Source: DAIDKA01 sp035503515 (GTDB lineage: Bacteria > Pseudomonadota > Gammaproteobacteria > Steroidobacterales > Steroidobacteraceae). Taken from it: 29,275 nucleotides of DNA. Below, one piece after another: positions 7,529 through 16,700 of this stretch (position 1 is its first letter; the number at the start of each line of letters is the position of its first letter). The translations under genes and the position numbers were made by a program. The notes beneath the pieces were generated by a model, which was not told the DNA's origin, did no database searches, and worked only from the letters and a program-made list of their open reading frames with translations. The stretch is from positions 1 through 29,275 of the forward strand of contig DATJTJ010000097.1 in the NCBI GenBank assembly GCA_035503515.1, read 5' to 3'.

Positions 7529-9983
7529 GGATCCGGTGGGCGCCCGGCGTATCCGCCCATCTGCGGGCGTGCGCGTCGTAGTACTGGAAATCCCGCGGGG
7601 TAAGCCTGAAGTGCAGCGTGGAGGTTTCTCCGGGTGCCAGATTTACTTTGCGGAAGGCCTTGAGTTCCTTCTCCGGCCGCACGAGCTCCCGGGTGGCCTC
7701 ATCACCGACATAGACCTGCACGGTTTCGGCTCCCGGGCGGGACCCGGTATTGGTCACCTCCACCGAGAGGTCCACATCAGCGCCATGCGGGATCCGCTGG
7801 GGTGCCACCAGATTGCGATAGGCGAATGTGGTGTAGGACAGCCCGTGGCCGAACGGGTACGCGGGGGCGATCTGGCGAGTGTCGTACCAGCGGTAGCCGA
7901 CGAAGACGCCCTCGCCATAGTCGGCATCGGGGCCCGATGCATAGTAGAGGTATGCCGGAGTATCCGGCAGCTGCTTCGGGAAAGTCATCGGCAGCTTCCC
8001 CGAGGGATTCACGACGCCGAACAATGCTTCGGCGATGGCCTGGGGGCCTGCCTCACCGCTCAACCAACCCTCGAGGATGGCGGGCGCCTGCTCCCGCCAG
8101 GGCAGTGCGTAGGGTGCGCCGCCCTCCACCACCACCACAGTACGCGGATTGGCGCGCAAAACGGCCTTGACGAGTTCGTCCTGTCGGCCCGGAAGCGACA
8201 TGGACGCACGATCACGGCCCTCGGTTTCCGTCGCCCGCGAAGATCCGACGAAGACCACCGCCGCATCGGCGCCGCGCGCAGCAGCCACCGCCGCATCGAT
8301 GCCGTCGACAGGCACTCGTAGGCCCACATGCAGCGCGTGGAAGGCGATGGGCAGGCTTACGTACTGCACGCGCAGGCGGTAATGTCTACCGGCCTGCAGC
8401 CGGATGCTGCCCAGCCGCACGCCCGCGCCAAAATCGATCTGTGCCGGCAGTTCGCTGCCGACGCTCGGGCCGACGACCTCCTGGTCATCGATGTACAGAT
8501 GGGCCTTGCCGATGGCGCTAAGACTGAACTGGTACTCCCCTGTCTGCGGCGGCCACAGGTAACCGCTAAGACTTGCGGACATCTGTCCCAGACGGCTGGC
8601 CATCATGGTGGCATCGAAGTAAGTCGCCGTGCCCTGCTTCACTGCCGCGCCCTTCGAATCGGCGTTATTGAAGTAACGCAATGTCAGACCCTGCGTGCGC
8701 CGCGCCGCGCTCGGGCTGAGCAGGCGCGGATCGATGGGCGGTGGCACGTCATCATTGTCCACGCCTCGCGAGTACACCAATTTCACGCCCGGTGCCACGG
8801 CCCTGATCTGTTCCAGGGGTGTCGATACCGTTCCCGGCACCACGCTGGCGCTGCCGCCCCCCTGGTACAGCGGCACGTCGGCATTGGGTCCGATGACCGC
8901 GAGGGTCCGCTGCTGCGCAGACAACGGCAGCAGCCCGCCCTGGTTCTTGAGCAGGGTGACGGACTCCCGTGCAACGGCCAGAGCCGCCTCATGATTGCGC
9001 TTGCTGCGCAATTCACCGGCCGGCCTCACCGTATGCTCCAATGCACCCGAACGCACGATGGTCCGCAGCATGCGCAGCGCGGCGTCATCGACGACATCCT
9101 CGCTCACCCGTCCGGCGCGCACCGCGGCCAGCAGCTTGGCGCCGAATTGTGCCGGCGGGCCGGGCATTTCCAGATCGGTGCCGGCATTCGCGGCGTCCAC
9201 GGTGCTGTGTACCGCGCCCCAGTCGGACATCAGAAGCCCCGTATAGCCCCACTCGCCCATCAGCACCCGGCGGATGATGGGGTTTTCCGTCATGTAGATT
9301 CCATTCAGCCGGTTGTAGGAGGCCATGAGTGTCCACGGCCGGGACTGATCGATGATCATCTCGAAGGGCCGCAGGTAAATCTCCCGCAAGCTGCGCTCGT
9401 CGATGTTCGAACTGCTGGTCTGACGGTTGAGTTCCTGTTCGTTCCCGACGAAGTGTTTGACGGAAGTGCCTACCCCCTCGCTTTGCACACCGCGCACGAA
9501 GGCCGCGCCCAGAGTGCCCGACAGGAAGGGATCCTCGGAATACATTTCGAAATCGCGGCCGCCCAAGGGCGAACGCTGGATGTTCACGTTCGGCCCCAGC
9601 ATTACCGAAACGCCCATGGCACGCGCCTCGCGGCCGATCGCCGCCCCCGCGGCCTCCACCAGCTGCGGATTCCAGCTCGCACCGAGCGCCGATCCTGTGG
9701 GAAAGACCGTGGCAGCGACCTCATCGTTGGAACGCACACCGTTGGGCCCATCCGAGAGACTCAAGGCCGGAATGCCCAGGCGCGTGATCGCTGCGGTACC
9801 AAAACCGCTGCCTCCCGCCATCAGCGTCACTTTTTCTTCGGTGCTCAGCTGGCCCAACAATGCGCGGGCACGTGCATCGACCTGCGCGTCGGTGGATGCA
9901 GGGGAACCCGCGCTCGCCGCGAGCGCCGTCACCAGACACAGGGCACAGAGCCCCGCTCCTCGAAGCCACCGTGCGCACGACAT
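7464..9983 (-). CDS. Glycoside hydrolase family 3 beta-glucosidase with PA14 insert
   Basis: The protein (839 aa) is a secreted or periplasmic GH3 enzyme that releases terminal beta-linked sugars. After a signal peptide ending near ALAASAG comes the TIM-barrel domain with LSDGPNGVR, KHFVGNEQE and the nucleophile motif SDWGAVHS (Asp254). The second alpha/beta domain is interrupted at about residues 425-560 by a PA14-like domain (LTLRYFNNADSKG to HVGLRVPVDG), which in related enzymes shapes the substrate site. A fibronectin III-like domain (FPFGHGLSYTTFAYRNL, VEVTNTGSRPGAETV) ends the protein. ATG at 9983 is chosen because AAGGG lies upstream; ATG at 10004 has no ribosome site and would start only 6 bp from the LacI operator. 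PA14-containing GH3 next to a LacI gene and GH94 fits gluco-oligosaccharide use, but xylosidase activity is also possible. Confidence 0.93.
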   Translation of the reverse strand: MSCARWLRGAGLCALCLVTALAASAGSPASTDAQVDARARALLGQLSTEEKVTLMAGGSGFGTAAITRLGIPALSLSDGPNGVRSNDEVAATVFPTGSALGASWNPQLVEAAGAAIGREARAMGVSVMLGPNVNIQRSPLGGRDFEMYSEDPFLSGTLGAAFVRGVQSEGVGTSVKHFVGNEQELNRQTSSSNIDERSLREIYLRPFEMIIDQSRPWTLMASYNRLNGIYMTENPIIRRVLMGEWGYTGLLMSDWGAVHSTVDAANAGTDLEMPGPPAQFGAKLLAAVRAGRVSEDVVDDAALRMLRTIVRSGALEHTVRPAGELRSKRNHEAALAVARESVTLLKNQGGLLPLSAQQRTLAVIGPNADVPLYQGGGSASVVPGTVSTPLEQIRAVAPGVKLVYSRGVDNDDVPPPIDPRLLSPSAARRTQGLTLRYFNNADSKGAAVKQGTATYFDATMMASRLGQMSASLSGYLWPPQTGEYQFSLSAIGKAHLYIDDQEVVGPSVGSELPAQIDFGAGVRLGSIRLQAGRHYRLRVQYVSLPIAFHALHVGLRVPVDGIDAAVAAARGADAAVVFVGSSRATETEGRDRASMSLPGRQDELVKAVLRANPRTVVVVEGGAPYALPWREQAPAILEGWLSGEAGPQAIAEALFGVVNPSGKLPMTFPKQLPDTPAYLYYASGPDADYGEGVFVGYRWYDTRQIAPAYPFGHGLSYTTFAYRNLVAPQRIPHGADVDLSVEVTNTGSRPGAETVQVYVGDEATRELVRPEKELKAFRKVNLAPGETSTLHFRLTPRDFQYYDAHARRWADTPGAHRILIGSSSRDVRASQDVELLAAP

Positions 9984-10010
9984 CACCGGCCGCCCTTGCT
10001 GCATTCAATA

Positions 10011-10024
10011 TGCAAACGTTTACA
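10011..10024. promoter_or_regulatory. LacI-family operator at the GH3 promoter
   Basis: TGCAAACGTTTACA is a 14-bp palindrome with one mismatch, centred on CG, the canonical LacI/GalR operator form. It lies right downstream of the -10 box of the GH3 promoter, at about +3 to +16, which fits simple repression by the neighbouring LacI protein. Confidence 0.8.
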
Positions 10025-10032
10025 TCCGCAGC

Positions 10033-10062
10033 AGCATAGCGATGGCAGCGTTGCACTGTCAA
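10033..10062 (-). promoter_or_regulatory. Sigma-70 promoter for the GH3 gene
   Basis: On the minus strand a perfect -35 box TTGACA (10062-10057) and a -10 box TATGCT (10038-10033) are 18 bp apart. The TGA stop of the upstream GH8 gene is inside the -35 box. The LacI operator starts 9 bp after the -10 box. Confidence 0.7.
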
Positions 10063-11477
10063 TGGCGCGGGGCGATGATGCGGAACTCGCCGCTCACATG
10101 CATCAGGCTCATCAGATAGAGCATACCGTCGAAATAGCGCTGCTCGCCGGATGGAATGGGCATGTCCCACAGCTCCTGCAGGAACGCCTTCGATGTCACG
10201 CCCGGTGACGCCGCCAGGGCACCCACGGCTGCCGCCGCGACCATGCCGGGCGAGTGTCGCCCGGAGAGCGCTGTTCCGGAAAGCGTGTATCGGTCCGGGA
10301 AGGTGTGGAGACCCTGGCTGAAGAGAAAACCCTGGAGCTTCTCGCTGAGCACGGGCTCCTGGGCATCCTTGTGCCACCAGCTGTAGTCCACCGACCAGTT
10401 GCTGACGACGCGCCAGCTGTCGTAGCCGAACTGGACCGGCTTGCCGTCGCGTCCCGTCAGGGGCGACATGTCCAGATTGCTGCGGTCGGGCGCCAGGCCG
10501 GTCTCGGCTCCGGTCACATGCTCGAATAGCTCGCGACTCACCTGTGCGGCCTGGGACCAGAACCGGCGATCCTCCACAGGTCCCCACCGTGACCAAAGTT
10601 CATAGAACGCCGGCAGGTGATATGAGGCATCGGTGCCTGCGACGCTGGTCTCGGGCACGAAGCGGATCATCCTGTGCTGCTCATCGACCATAGGTCCGAC
10701 CGTCACCTGACGTGGCGTACGGTCCGGGTGGGAAGGCGGCCAGGGCCTGCCCTGCTCGGCCGCTTCGGCCTTGGCCCGCCGGTTGTTGGGACTGGGCCAG
10801 GGCTCCTCGGGGACGATGAAGGGCGGATCCCCCGGATGAATGCGGAATGGCGGTGTGCCGGTGCGTTGCGGATGATGACGCATGCCGCGCAGAATACGGT
10901 CGGCCTGCGCCTGGTAGTCGTAGATGCCGCTGCCATTGCCCCAGCGATGCGCCGCGAAATACAGCGCCATCACGTAATACTCCTCTCCGTCCGGAGCTGC
11001 GCCCGTCGAACGCGGCGTACCGTCGGTATTCATCGACCAGGCAAAGTAGCCCACCGAGGGATTTGCGGGATCGGTGATGAGCATGTACGTATTGGACCAG
11101 TTCCACAAAGCGTCGAACTCGCGCTTCTGGTCCAGCTGCACCGCAATCATCATCCCGTAACTCATACCCTCCGTACGCACATCGTTGTTGGCCCAGTCGG
11201 TGATGTAGGCAAGGGTACCGTTCGCGTTCGCGCCGGTTTCGAAATAGACGCGCTGCTCCTGCCCATCCCCGTGGAACAGCTGCCTGAAGGCCTTTTCGAC
11301 CTTGGCATGGCTTTCGCCAGGGACGCGGCCGAGCTGATCCACGAACAGATCACGATAGCGATGAGTCCCTAACGTGCCTTCCCCATCCTCCGGGCGGGGA
11401 TCACTGCCGGCCGGCGAGGCGGCCACGACCTGGAGCGCGGTCAGAAGCAGCAGACTCCCAAGGATGCCCCTAATCAT
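10059..11477 (-). CDS. GH8 enzyme, reducing-end xylose-releasing exo-oligoxylanase-like
   Basis: The 472-aa product has a signal peptide (MIRGILGSLLLLTALQVVAA) and a GH8 (alpha/alpha)6-barrel. The block NNDVRTEGMSYGMMIAVQLD carries the catalytic acid Glu103, and GTDASYHLPAFYELW carries the likely base Asp283. APDGEEYYVMALYFAAHRWG and YDYQAQADRIL are also typical of the Rex group (EC 3.2.1.156), which removes xylose from the reducing end of xylo-oligosaccharides. Compared with Rex enzymes of about 390 residues there is a Pro-rich insert around residues 203-262. The ATG at 11477 overlaps the pirin stop by eight bases (ATGATTAG), so translation is probably coupled. Substrate could differ from xylan, since the rest of the locus looks gluco-specific. 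An endoglucanase role is less likely from the motif set. Confidence 0.87.
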   Translation of the reverse strand: MIRGILGSLLLLTALQVVAASPAGSDPRPEDGEGTLGTHRYRDLFVDQLGRVPGESHAKVEKAFRQLFHGDGQEQRVYFETGANANGTLAYITDWANNDVRTEGMSYGMMIAVQLDQKREFDALWNWSNTYMLITDPANPSVGYFAWSMNTDGTPRSTGAAPDGEEYYVMALYFAAHRWGNGSGIYDYQAQADRILRGMRHHPQRTGTPPFRIHPGDPPFIVPEEPWPSPNNRRAKAEAAEQGRPWPPSHPDRTPRQVTVGPMVDEQHRMIRFVPETSVAGTDASYHLPAFYELWSRWGPVEDRRFWSQAAQVSRELFEHVTGAETGLAPDRSNLDMSPLTGRDGKPVQFGYDSWRVVSNWSVDYSWWHKDAQEPVLSEKLQGFLFSQGLHTFPDRYTLSGTALSGRHSPGMVAAAAVGALAASPGVTSKAFLQELWDMPIPSGEQRYFDGMLYLMSLMHVSGEFRIIAPRH

Positions 11478-12507
11478 TCTTCGACGCAGGTTCCAGCCGG
11501 CCGTCGGCATGCCGCGCGAACCTCTGCGGTGACCCGCCATGGACCGGGGCCGCATCGGGCCATGGCCAGCCGCCGAATCGCGTGGCGTTGTAATCAGCAT
11601 AGGCCTGCATGACTTCCTGATCCGTGTTCATGACGAACGGTCCCCGTTGCGCAACCGGCTCACCGATGGCACGGCCCTGGAGCATGAGCAATTCGCTGCC
11701 CTCGGCGCCACTGACGAGTTCGACGGGCATTGCACTGCGCAGAACCACGGCGGAGCCCCCGGAAACCGGGCTACCGTCGATGCTCATGCGCTCGCCTTTG
11801 ACGAAATACAGAGCCCGCCCTATGTCCGCGCCCGCGGCGGCGGGCAGCACCCAGCGCGCTCCCGGCGCCATTTTCAGGGTCCAGATTGCAAGCTCGGCCT
11901 CCGGAGCGGACGCCCAGGAGTCAGGTGGCGGCGGTGGCGCGCTGATACACGTATCGGGAAGCCGGCCCGCGATGCAGGTGATCTCGGTGATACTTCCGGC
12001 CGCATCGGTAAACGAGTGGCGCGGCACGTTTTCCGACCAGAACATGGTGAAATGGCCCTGCACCAGCTTGCTGCGCCGGGGAAGATTCAGCCAGATCTGG
12101 AACAGTTCCAGCGGGTTCGGTTCCCCGGATCTGAGCAACGGGAACATCTCGGAATGGACGATGCCGCGGCCGGCGGTCAGCCACTGCACATCGCCGGCAC
12201 CGAATCGGGCTGCAGCGCCCAGCGAGTCGGCATGATCGATGAACCCGCGCTTCATGATGGTGACCGTCTCGAAGCCGCGGTGCGGGTGTGCGGGAAATCC
12301 CGGTACTGTCAAACCGTGGTACATGCGCCAGCCGTCCTTGCCGGCGAAATCGCTGCCGGGCGTCCGGCCGGCCAGTGATGCCGCAGGGCCGAAGACCGCG
12401 TTGCCCGGCGGATAGGCATCTTCGTGATGGACACAGACCAGAAATGGATCCAGGGTCGGCCAGGGGTGTCCGAGCCTGAATATCTGCAGCACTGCTTCGG
12501 CCGTCAT
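11470..12507 (-). CDS. Pirin family protein
   Basis: The 345-aa protein is a double cupin of the pirin family. The metal site matches the human pirin pattern: H74 and H76 in FPAHPHRGFETVT, H118 and E120 in TAGRGIVHSEMF. Pirins are cytoplasmic metal proteins; some act as quercetin 2,3-dioxygenases and others as regulators. ATG at 12507 overlaps the TGA of the LysR gene (ATGA), and its own stop overlaps the start of the GH8 gene, so it is the third cistron of a coupled run. Upstream in-frame codons to 12615 lie inside the LysR gene and are not part of it. A pirin in a glycoside operon may protect against or process plant phenolics, but that is speculation. Confidence 0.93.
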   Translation of the reverse strand: MTAEAVLQIFRLGHPWPTLDPFLVCVHHEDAYPPGNAVFGPAASLAGRTPGSDFAGKDGWRMYHGLTVPGFPAHPHRGFETVTIMKRGFIDHADSLGAAARFGAGDVQWLTAGRGIVHSEMFPLLRSGEPNPLELFQIWLNLPRRSKLVQGHFTMFWSENVPRHSFTDAAGSITEITCIAGRLPDTCISAPPPPPDSWASAPEAELAIWTLKMAPGARWVLPAAAGADIGRALYFVKGERMSIDGSPVSGGSAVVLRSAMPVELVSGAEGSELLMLQGRAIGEPVAQRGPFVMNTDQEVMQAYADYNATRFGGWPWPDAAPVHGGSPQRFARHADGRLEPASKND

Positions 12508-13502
12508 GACGGTACGCTGCTCACGGCGCCTGGGGCGGCGTGCCGGCTGGCCTCGTTGCGCAACCAGCCGTGAAACGTCGCCACCTGGGACGTCTCGCGA
12601 CGTTTTGGTGGACACACGAAATAGTATGCCAGTCCGTAGGGCGCGAACTGTGCGCTTGCCATGGCCAGACGGCCGGTGCTGATTTCATCGGCAACCAGAC
12701 TCCAGCGGGCCAGCGCCAGGCCGCTGCCTGCTTCCGCGGCACGCACGATGGCGGCCGAATCATCGATGCTGATTCTCGAATTGCCATCGCCCGGAGGAAG
12801 GCCGAGCAACCAGGTGCTCCAAGGCTCCGAAGAACTGTGCAACAGGCGGTAGCGCCTCAGGTCCGCATGGCCATTCACCGGCCCCAGCCTCGCGAGCATG
12901 TCCGGCCGGCAAACCGGCACCAGCCATTCGTCCATCAGCTTCTCGCAATACACGCCAGGCCAGGAACCCGCTCCAAGACGGATCGCCGCATGCACCTCGG
13001 ATCGTCCGAAATCCACCAGTTCCAGCGAAGTCTCGATCCGCAGCTCGAAGCCAGGATGACGTGCTTCGAAACGGGGTAGCCTCGGCATCAGCCACTGAGT
13101 GAGGAACGAGCCCAGGGTACTCACCCGCAGGGGTCCCTGTCCCTCGACATCGCGCGCATTGTCGATCGCGTTCTGCAGCGCAGCCAGGCCGTCCCGGATG
13201 CCGGGAAGCAACTGCGCCCCATGTGCCGTCAGCTCCACGAACCGACCCTGTCGCCGGAACAGGGGCACGCCCAGGTACTGTTCCAGCGCCTGGATCTGCA
13301 TGCTGGCCGCGCTGGTGGAGACTCCCAGGGACGCAGCCGCGCGCGTGAAGTGCAGGTGCTCGGCAACGGCGACGAATACCCGCAGGCTGCCGAGCGGCAG
13401 TCTGCGGAAGGCGTCACCCGCCGTTTTCCGGGGTCGCGTCGCGCGTCTGGCAGGATGCGTGGTTTTTGTGGCCAACGAACCTCCGGCCCGTGAGGCAGTC
13501 AC
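12504..13502 (-). CDS. LysR-family transcriptional regulator (GcvA-like)
   Basis: The 332-aa protein has a basic, poorly conserved N-terminus of about 35 residues. A LysR winged helix-turn-helix follows (LGSLRVFVAVAEHLHFTRAA, then SLGVSTSAASMQIQALEQYL, GVPLFRRQGR) and then a substrate-binding domain of the GcvA type (LRVSTLGSFLTQWLMPRL, HAAIRLGAG, ADEISTGRLAMA). The GTG at 13502 overlaps the stop of the 38-aa peptide gene (GTGA) and is preferred. A TTG at 13475 with GGAGG four bases before it is an alternative and would give 323 aa. The upstream frame to 13664 lacks a sensible start. It probably controls its own run (peptide, LysR, pirin, GH8) or the divergent GH94 gene. Confidence 0.88.
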   Translation of the reverse strand: MTASRAGGSLATKTTHPARRATRPRKTAGDAFRRLPLGSLRVFVAVAEHLHFTRAAASLGVSTSAASMQIQALEQYLGVPLFRRQGRFVELTAHGAQLLPGIRDGLAALQNAIDNARDVEGQGPLRVSTLGSFLTQWLMPRLPRFEARHPGFELRIETSLELVDFGRSEVHAAIRLGAGSWPGVYCEKLMDEWLVPVCRPDMLARLGPVNGHADLRRYRLLHSSSEPWSTWLLGLPPGDGNSRISIDDSAAIVRAAEAGSGLALARWSLVADEISTGRLAMASAQFAPYGLAYYFVCPPKRRETSQVATFHGWLRNEASRHAAPGAVSSVPS

Positions 13503-13615
13503 GGCCCGCGCATTATTTGCCCACCCGCGACGGCCGGCAACATCGACCCCACCATGAAGAGGGCTGCGAAGATCACCAGCGCGATCAGACGGACAATGAC
13601 ACGGGTTCTGGACAT
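13499..13615 (-). CDS. Small single-pass membrane peptide (38 aa)
   Basis: The ATG at 13615 has GGGAG seven bases upstream. The peptide MSRTRVIVRLIALVIFAALF continues MVGSMLPAVAGGQIMRGP: a basic N-terminus, then a hydrophobic helix of about 20 residues, then a short polar tail. Its TGA overlaps the LysR GTG start (GTGA), which argues that it is translated. I do not recognise the family. It could be a leader peptide that sets LysR translation or a small membrane regulator. Confidence 0.5.
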   Translation of the reverse strand: MSRTRVIVRLIALVIFAALFMVGSMLPAVAGGQIMRGP

Positions 13616-13636
13616 GCCCCGACTCCCAGGCACACT

Positions 13637-13653
13637 TGTATTCGACGGATACA
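13637..13653. promoter_or_regulatory. Candidate LysR-type binding site in divergent promoter
   Basis: TGTAT and ATACA arms are separated by 7 bp, an interrupted palindrome of the kind bound by LysR-family proteins. It lies 22 bp before the ATG of the peptide/LysR run and about 130 bp before the GH94 ATG, in the shared divergent region. Confidence 0.35.
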
Positions 13654-13781
13654 GGATGCCCCACGGGAGGACGCGCGAGTTTCGAATCACTGCAGACTCA
13701 TTCAGTTTTTCTCATCTTCATCCCGCCCCCTTCCCGCGCTCCAGGGTTAACATCGGACACCTGTCATACGAGGTCCGAATC

Positions 13782-16700
13782 ATGCCCACGAGCGTCGATG
13801 ATCCGGTCACACTGGAGCTCAGCAGCAAGTCCGGTTTGAGCGCCAGTTTCAACCGCAACGGGTCGCTGCGGCGGTTCGATTGCAACGCAATTGCACTGGC
13901 GCTGTTCGTCGGCAATGAAATCGAAGGTGGCCCGGCCAATCTCTACCTGCGCCGGATCGCGGAGGGCATCGAGTGGATTCCGCTTCTCGGACCTGCCAGT
14001 CCGACTCGCTTCAGCATCGATTCCGGGCGCCAGACGCTGCAGGGTCGCGGCCACTGGGGAGATATCGGCTATGTGCTGGAACTGGCACTGGCGGCCGACA
14101 CACAGGCATGGTTCTGGCATGTGGAGCTGCGGAATCTCGGGACGTCCGGGCAGATGCTGGATCTCACCTACGCACAGGATCTGGCGCTCGCCTCCTATGG
14201 GGGGGTGCGCCTCAATGAGTTCTATGTCAGCCAGTACCTCGACCACACTGCCCTCTCTCATCCTGCGCATGGCTTTCTCGTGGCATCGCGACAGAATCTG
14301 GCCGTTGACGGACGCAATCCCTGGAGCCTGATCGGGTCACTGCGCAAGGCAGTGGCCTATGCCACCGACGCCTTGCAGTTTCATGGCCTTGAGTTCCGCA
14401 CGGGCGAGGCTCCCGCAGGCCTCGCCGCTGATCTGCCTGGCCACCGCCTGCAGCATGAGCATTCGCTGGTCGTCCTGCGCGATACCCCCATTACCCTCGA
14501 TCCCGGCGCGAATGCCAGGAGCGGTTTCTTCGGCCGGTTTGTCCCGGATCACCCCGGGGCCACCTCGGACGCAGACCTGGAACAGATCGAGCGCGTCATC
14601 AATCTGCCGGCGGCCAAATCACGGCCGAAGTACCCGGCTGCCGCAGGCGAAACTAGCGCGGACGACCCTCGGACCCTTTTCAGCAGTGCTCGGACGCTGG
14701 CGGCCCGCGAGCTGACCCTCGACGAACTGCAGGCCCTCTTCGCGGCACCCTGGCGGCACCAGGAAACCAGTGAAGCGGGCGAGCTACTCTCGTTCTTCTG
14801 CGGCGAGTACCGGCACGTCGTATTGCAATCCAAGGAGCGCGGCGTGCTGCGACCCCATGGACACCTGCTGCGGACCGGCCGCCATGTCACGCCCGATGAG
14901 ACCTCGCTCACCTCCACGGCCTGGATGAACGGGGTGTTCCATTCGATGCTGACCCAGGGTCATGTGAGCATCAATCGGCTGCTGTCGACGGTTCACAGCT
15001 ATCTTGGCCTGTTCCGCTCGCACGGCCAGCGTGTATTCGTGGATCTCGACGGGAAGTGGCAGCTGCTGGGCCTACCCTCGGCATTCGAGATGTCCCCCCG
15101 CGCCTGCTGCTGGACGTACCGCTACGACGCCGGCGTGGTCGAAGTCCGATCCGAAGCGCGTGCGGACGCACATGAGTTGAGTCTGCTCCTGCGCGTGACG
15201 GAGGGACCGCCGCTGCGGTTTCTCATTTCCCATCACCTGGCGTTGAACGGGGACGATGGCAGCGCACCGGGTCCGGCCCTGTGGCGGCAGGAAGGCCCGG
15301 ATGTGATCCTGAGTCCGGCACCCGGCGCAGAACTCGCACAGCGCTTCCCCGAAGGCAGTTTCAGAATCGCCGCCCTGCCGGGAACCACATTCGAAAAGAT
15401 CGGTGCAGATGAGCTGCTGTTCCTGGATGGCCGCTCCCGCGGTCAACCCTTCCTGTGTCTGGTCACGGCGCCGACGCACGAGGCGGGCGTGGCCCTGCGG
15501 GGGCAGCTGCTGAGTGCAAGCAGCCCTGCTCCGCAGCTGCTCGAGCACAGTCGCGATCTCGAACCGCGCCTGGAACTGCGAGTCCCGCAAGACAGTCCGC
15601 TTGCCGCTGCCGTGGGTGCCATTGCCGAAATGGCCCCCTGGTATGCACAGAATGCCTGGGTGCACTACCTGGCTCCCCGCGGCCTGGAACAGTACTCCGG
15701 GGGTGGCTGGGGGACCCGCGACGTGTGCCAGGGGCCGGTGGAGCTGCTGCTGGCCCTGGGACTGACTGAACCGATCCGAGATCTGCTGCTGCGCGTTCTC
15801 AAGCAGCAGAACCCGGATGGGGACTGGCCGCAGTGGTTCATGTTCTTCGAACGCGAACGCAACATCCGTCCCGGCGACTCGCACGGGGATATCGTGTTCT
15901 GGCCCCTGCTGGTGCTCGCCCAGTACCTCATCGCTACGGGCGATGCGGATCTTCTTCAGGAAAAAGTCCGCTTCTTCGATGGGCGTGGCTCCGAGCAAGG
16001 CGAAAACGCAACGGTCTGGGAACACATCGAGCGTGCCACCGGGCTGATCAGGAAGCGCACCATTGCCGGCACGGCCCTGGCCGCGTACGGCCACGGTGAC
16101 TGGAACGACTCCCTGCAGCCCGTCGAAGCGCAGATGCGTCACCAGCTATGCAGCACCTGGACGGTCACCCTGCAGTTCCAGACGCTGAGTACCCTGGCGG
16201 TGGCATTGCGCGGCCTGGGCCGGGCCGCCGAAGCCGCCGTCCTGGATGAGCAGGCACAGCGGGTGCTGGGGGACTTCCAGCGGCTGTTGCTGCCCGACGG
16301 CGTGCTCGCCGGATACGTCCGCTTTACGGATGACGGCCGCATGCAGTATCTGCTGCATCCGCGCGACTCCACCACGGGGATCCGCTACAGCGCGTTGGGC
16401 ATGATCCACGCGATCCTCGAGGACCTGCTGACGCCTGCCCAGGCACGCGAGCACCTGCGGCTGATCCAGGCGCATCTTTGCGCCAGCGACGGCGTCCGGC
16501 TGTTCGATCGTCCGCTGGCATATCACGGCGGACCGCAGCGCCTGTTCCAGCGAGCCGAAACGGCCACCTATTTCGGTCGGGAAATCGGTCTCATGTACAC
16601 GCACGCGCATCTGCGCTACGCGCAGGCATTGGCGCACGTGGGCGCGGCGACAGAATTCTTTCACGCCCTGTGCCAGGCCAACCCCGTCGGCATAGCCTCC

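Noticed and set aside
8328..10208. Long plus-strand open frame (626 codons) opposite the GH3 gene
   Set aside because: Its product is His/Arg/Gln-rich with no domain; the minus strand encodes a full GH3 enzyme with all motifs. It is a high-GC shadow frame.
10059..11477. GH8 enzyme as a cellulose-synthase-linked endoglucanase (BcsZ)
   Set aside because: The blocks around the acid and base match the exo-oligoxylanase group, and no cellulose synthase genes are nearby.
13554..13781. N-terminal extension of the GH94 frame
   Set aside because: The first 76 codons overlap the peptide/LysR promoter and have no family match; ATG at 13782 has a ribosome site and begins the domain.
15072..16142. Minus-strand open frame (356 codons) inside the GH94 gene
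   Set aside because: Shadow of the GH94 coding strand; no recognisable protein.
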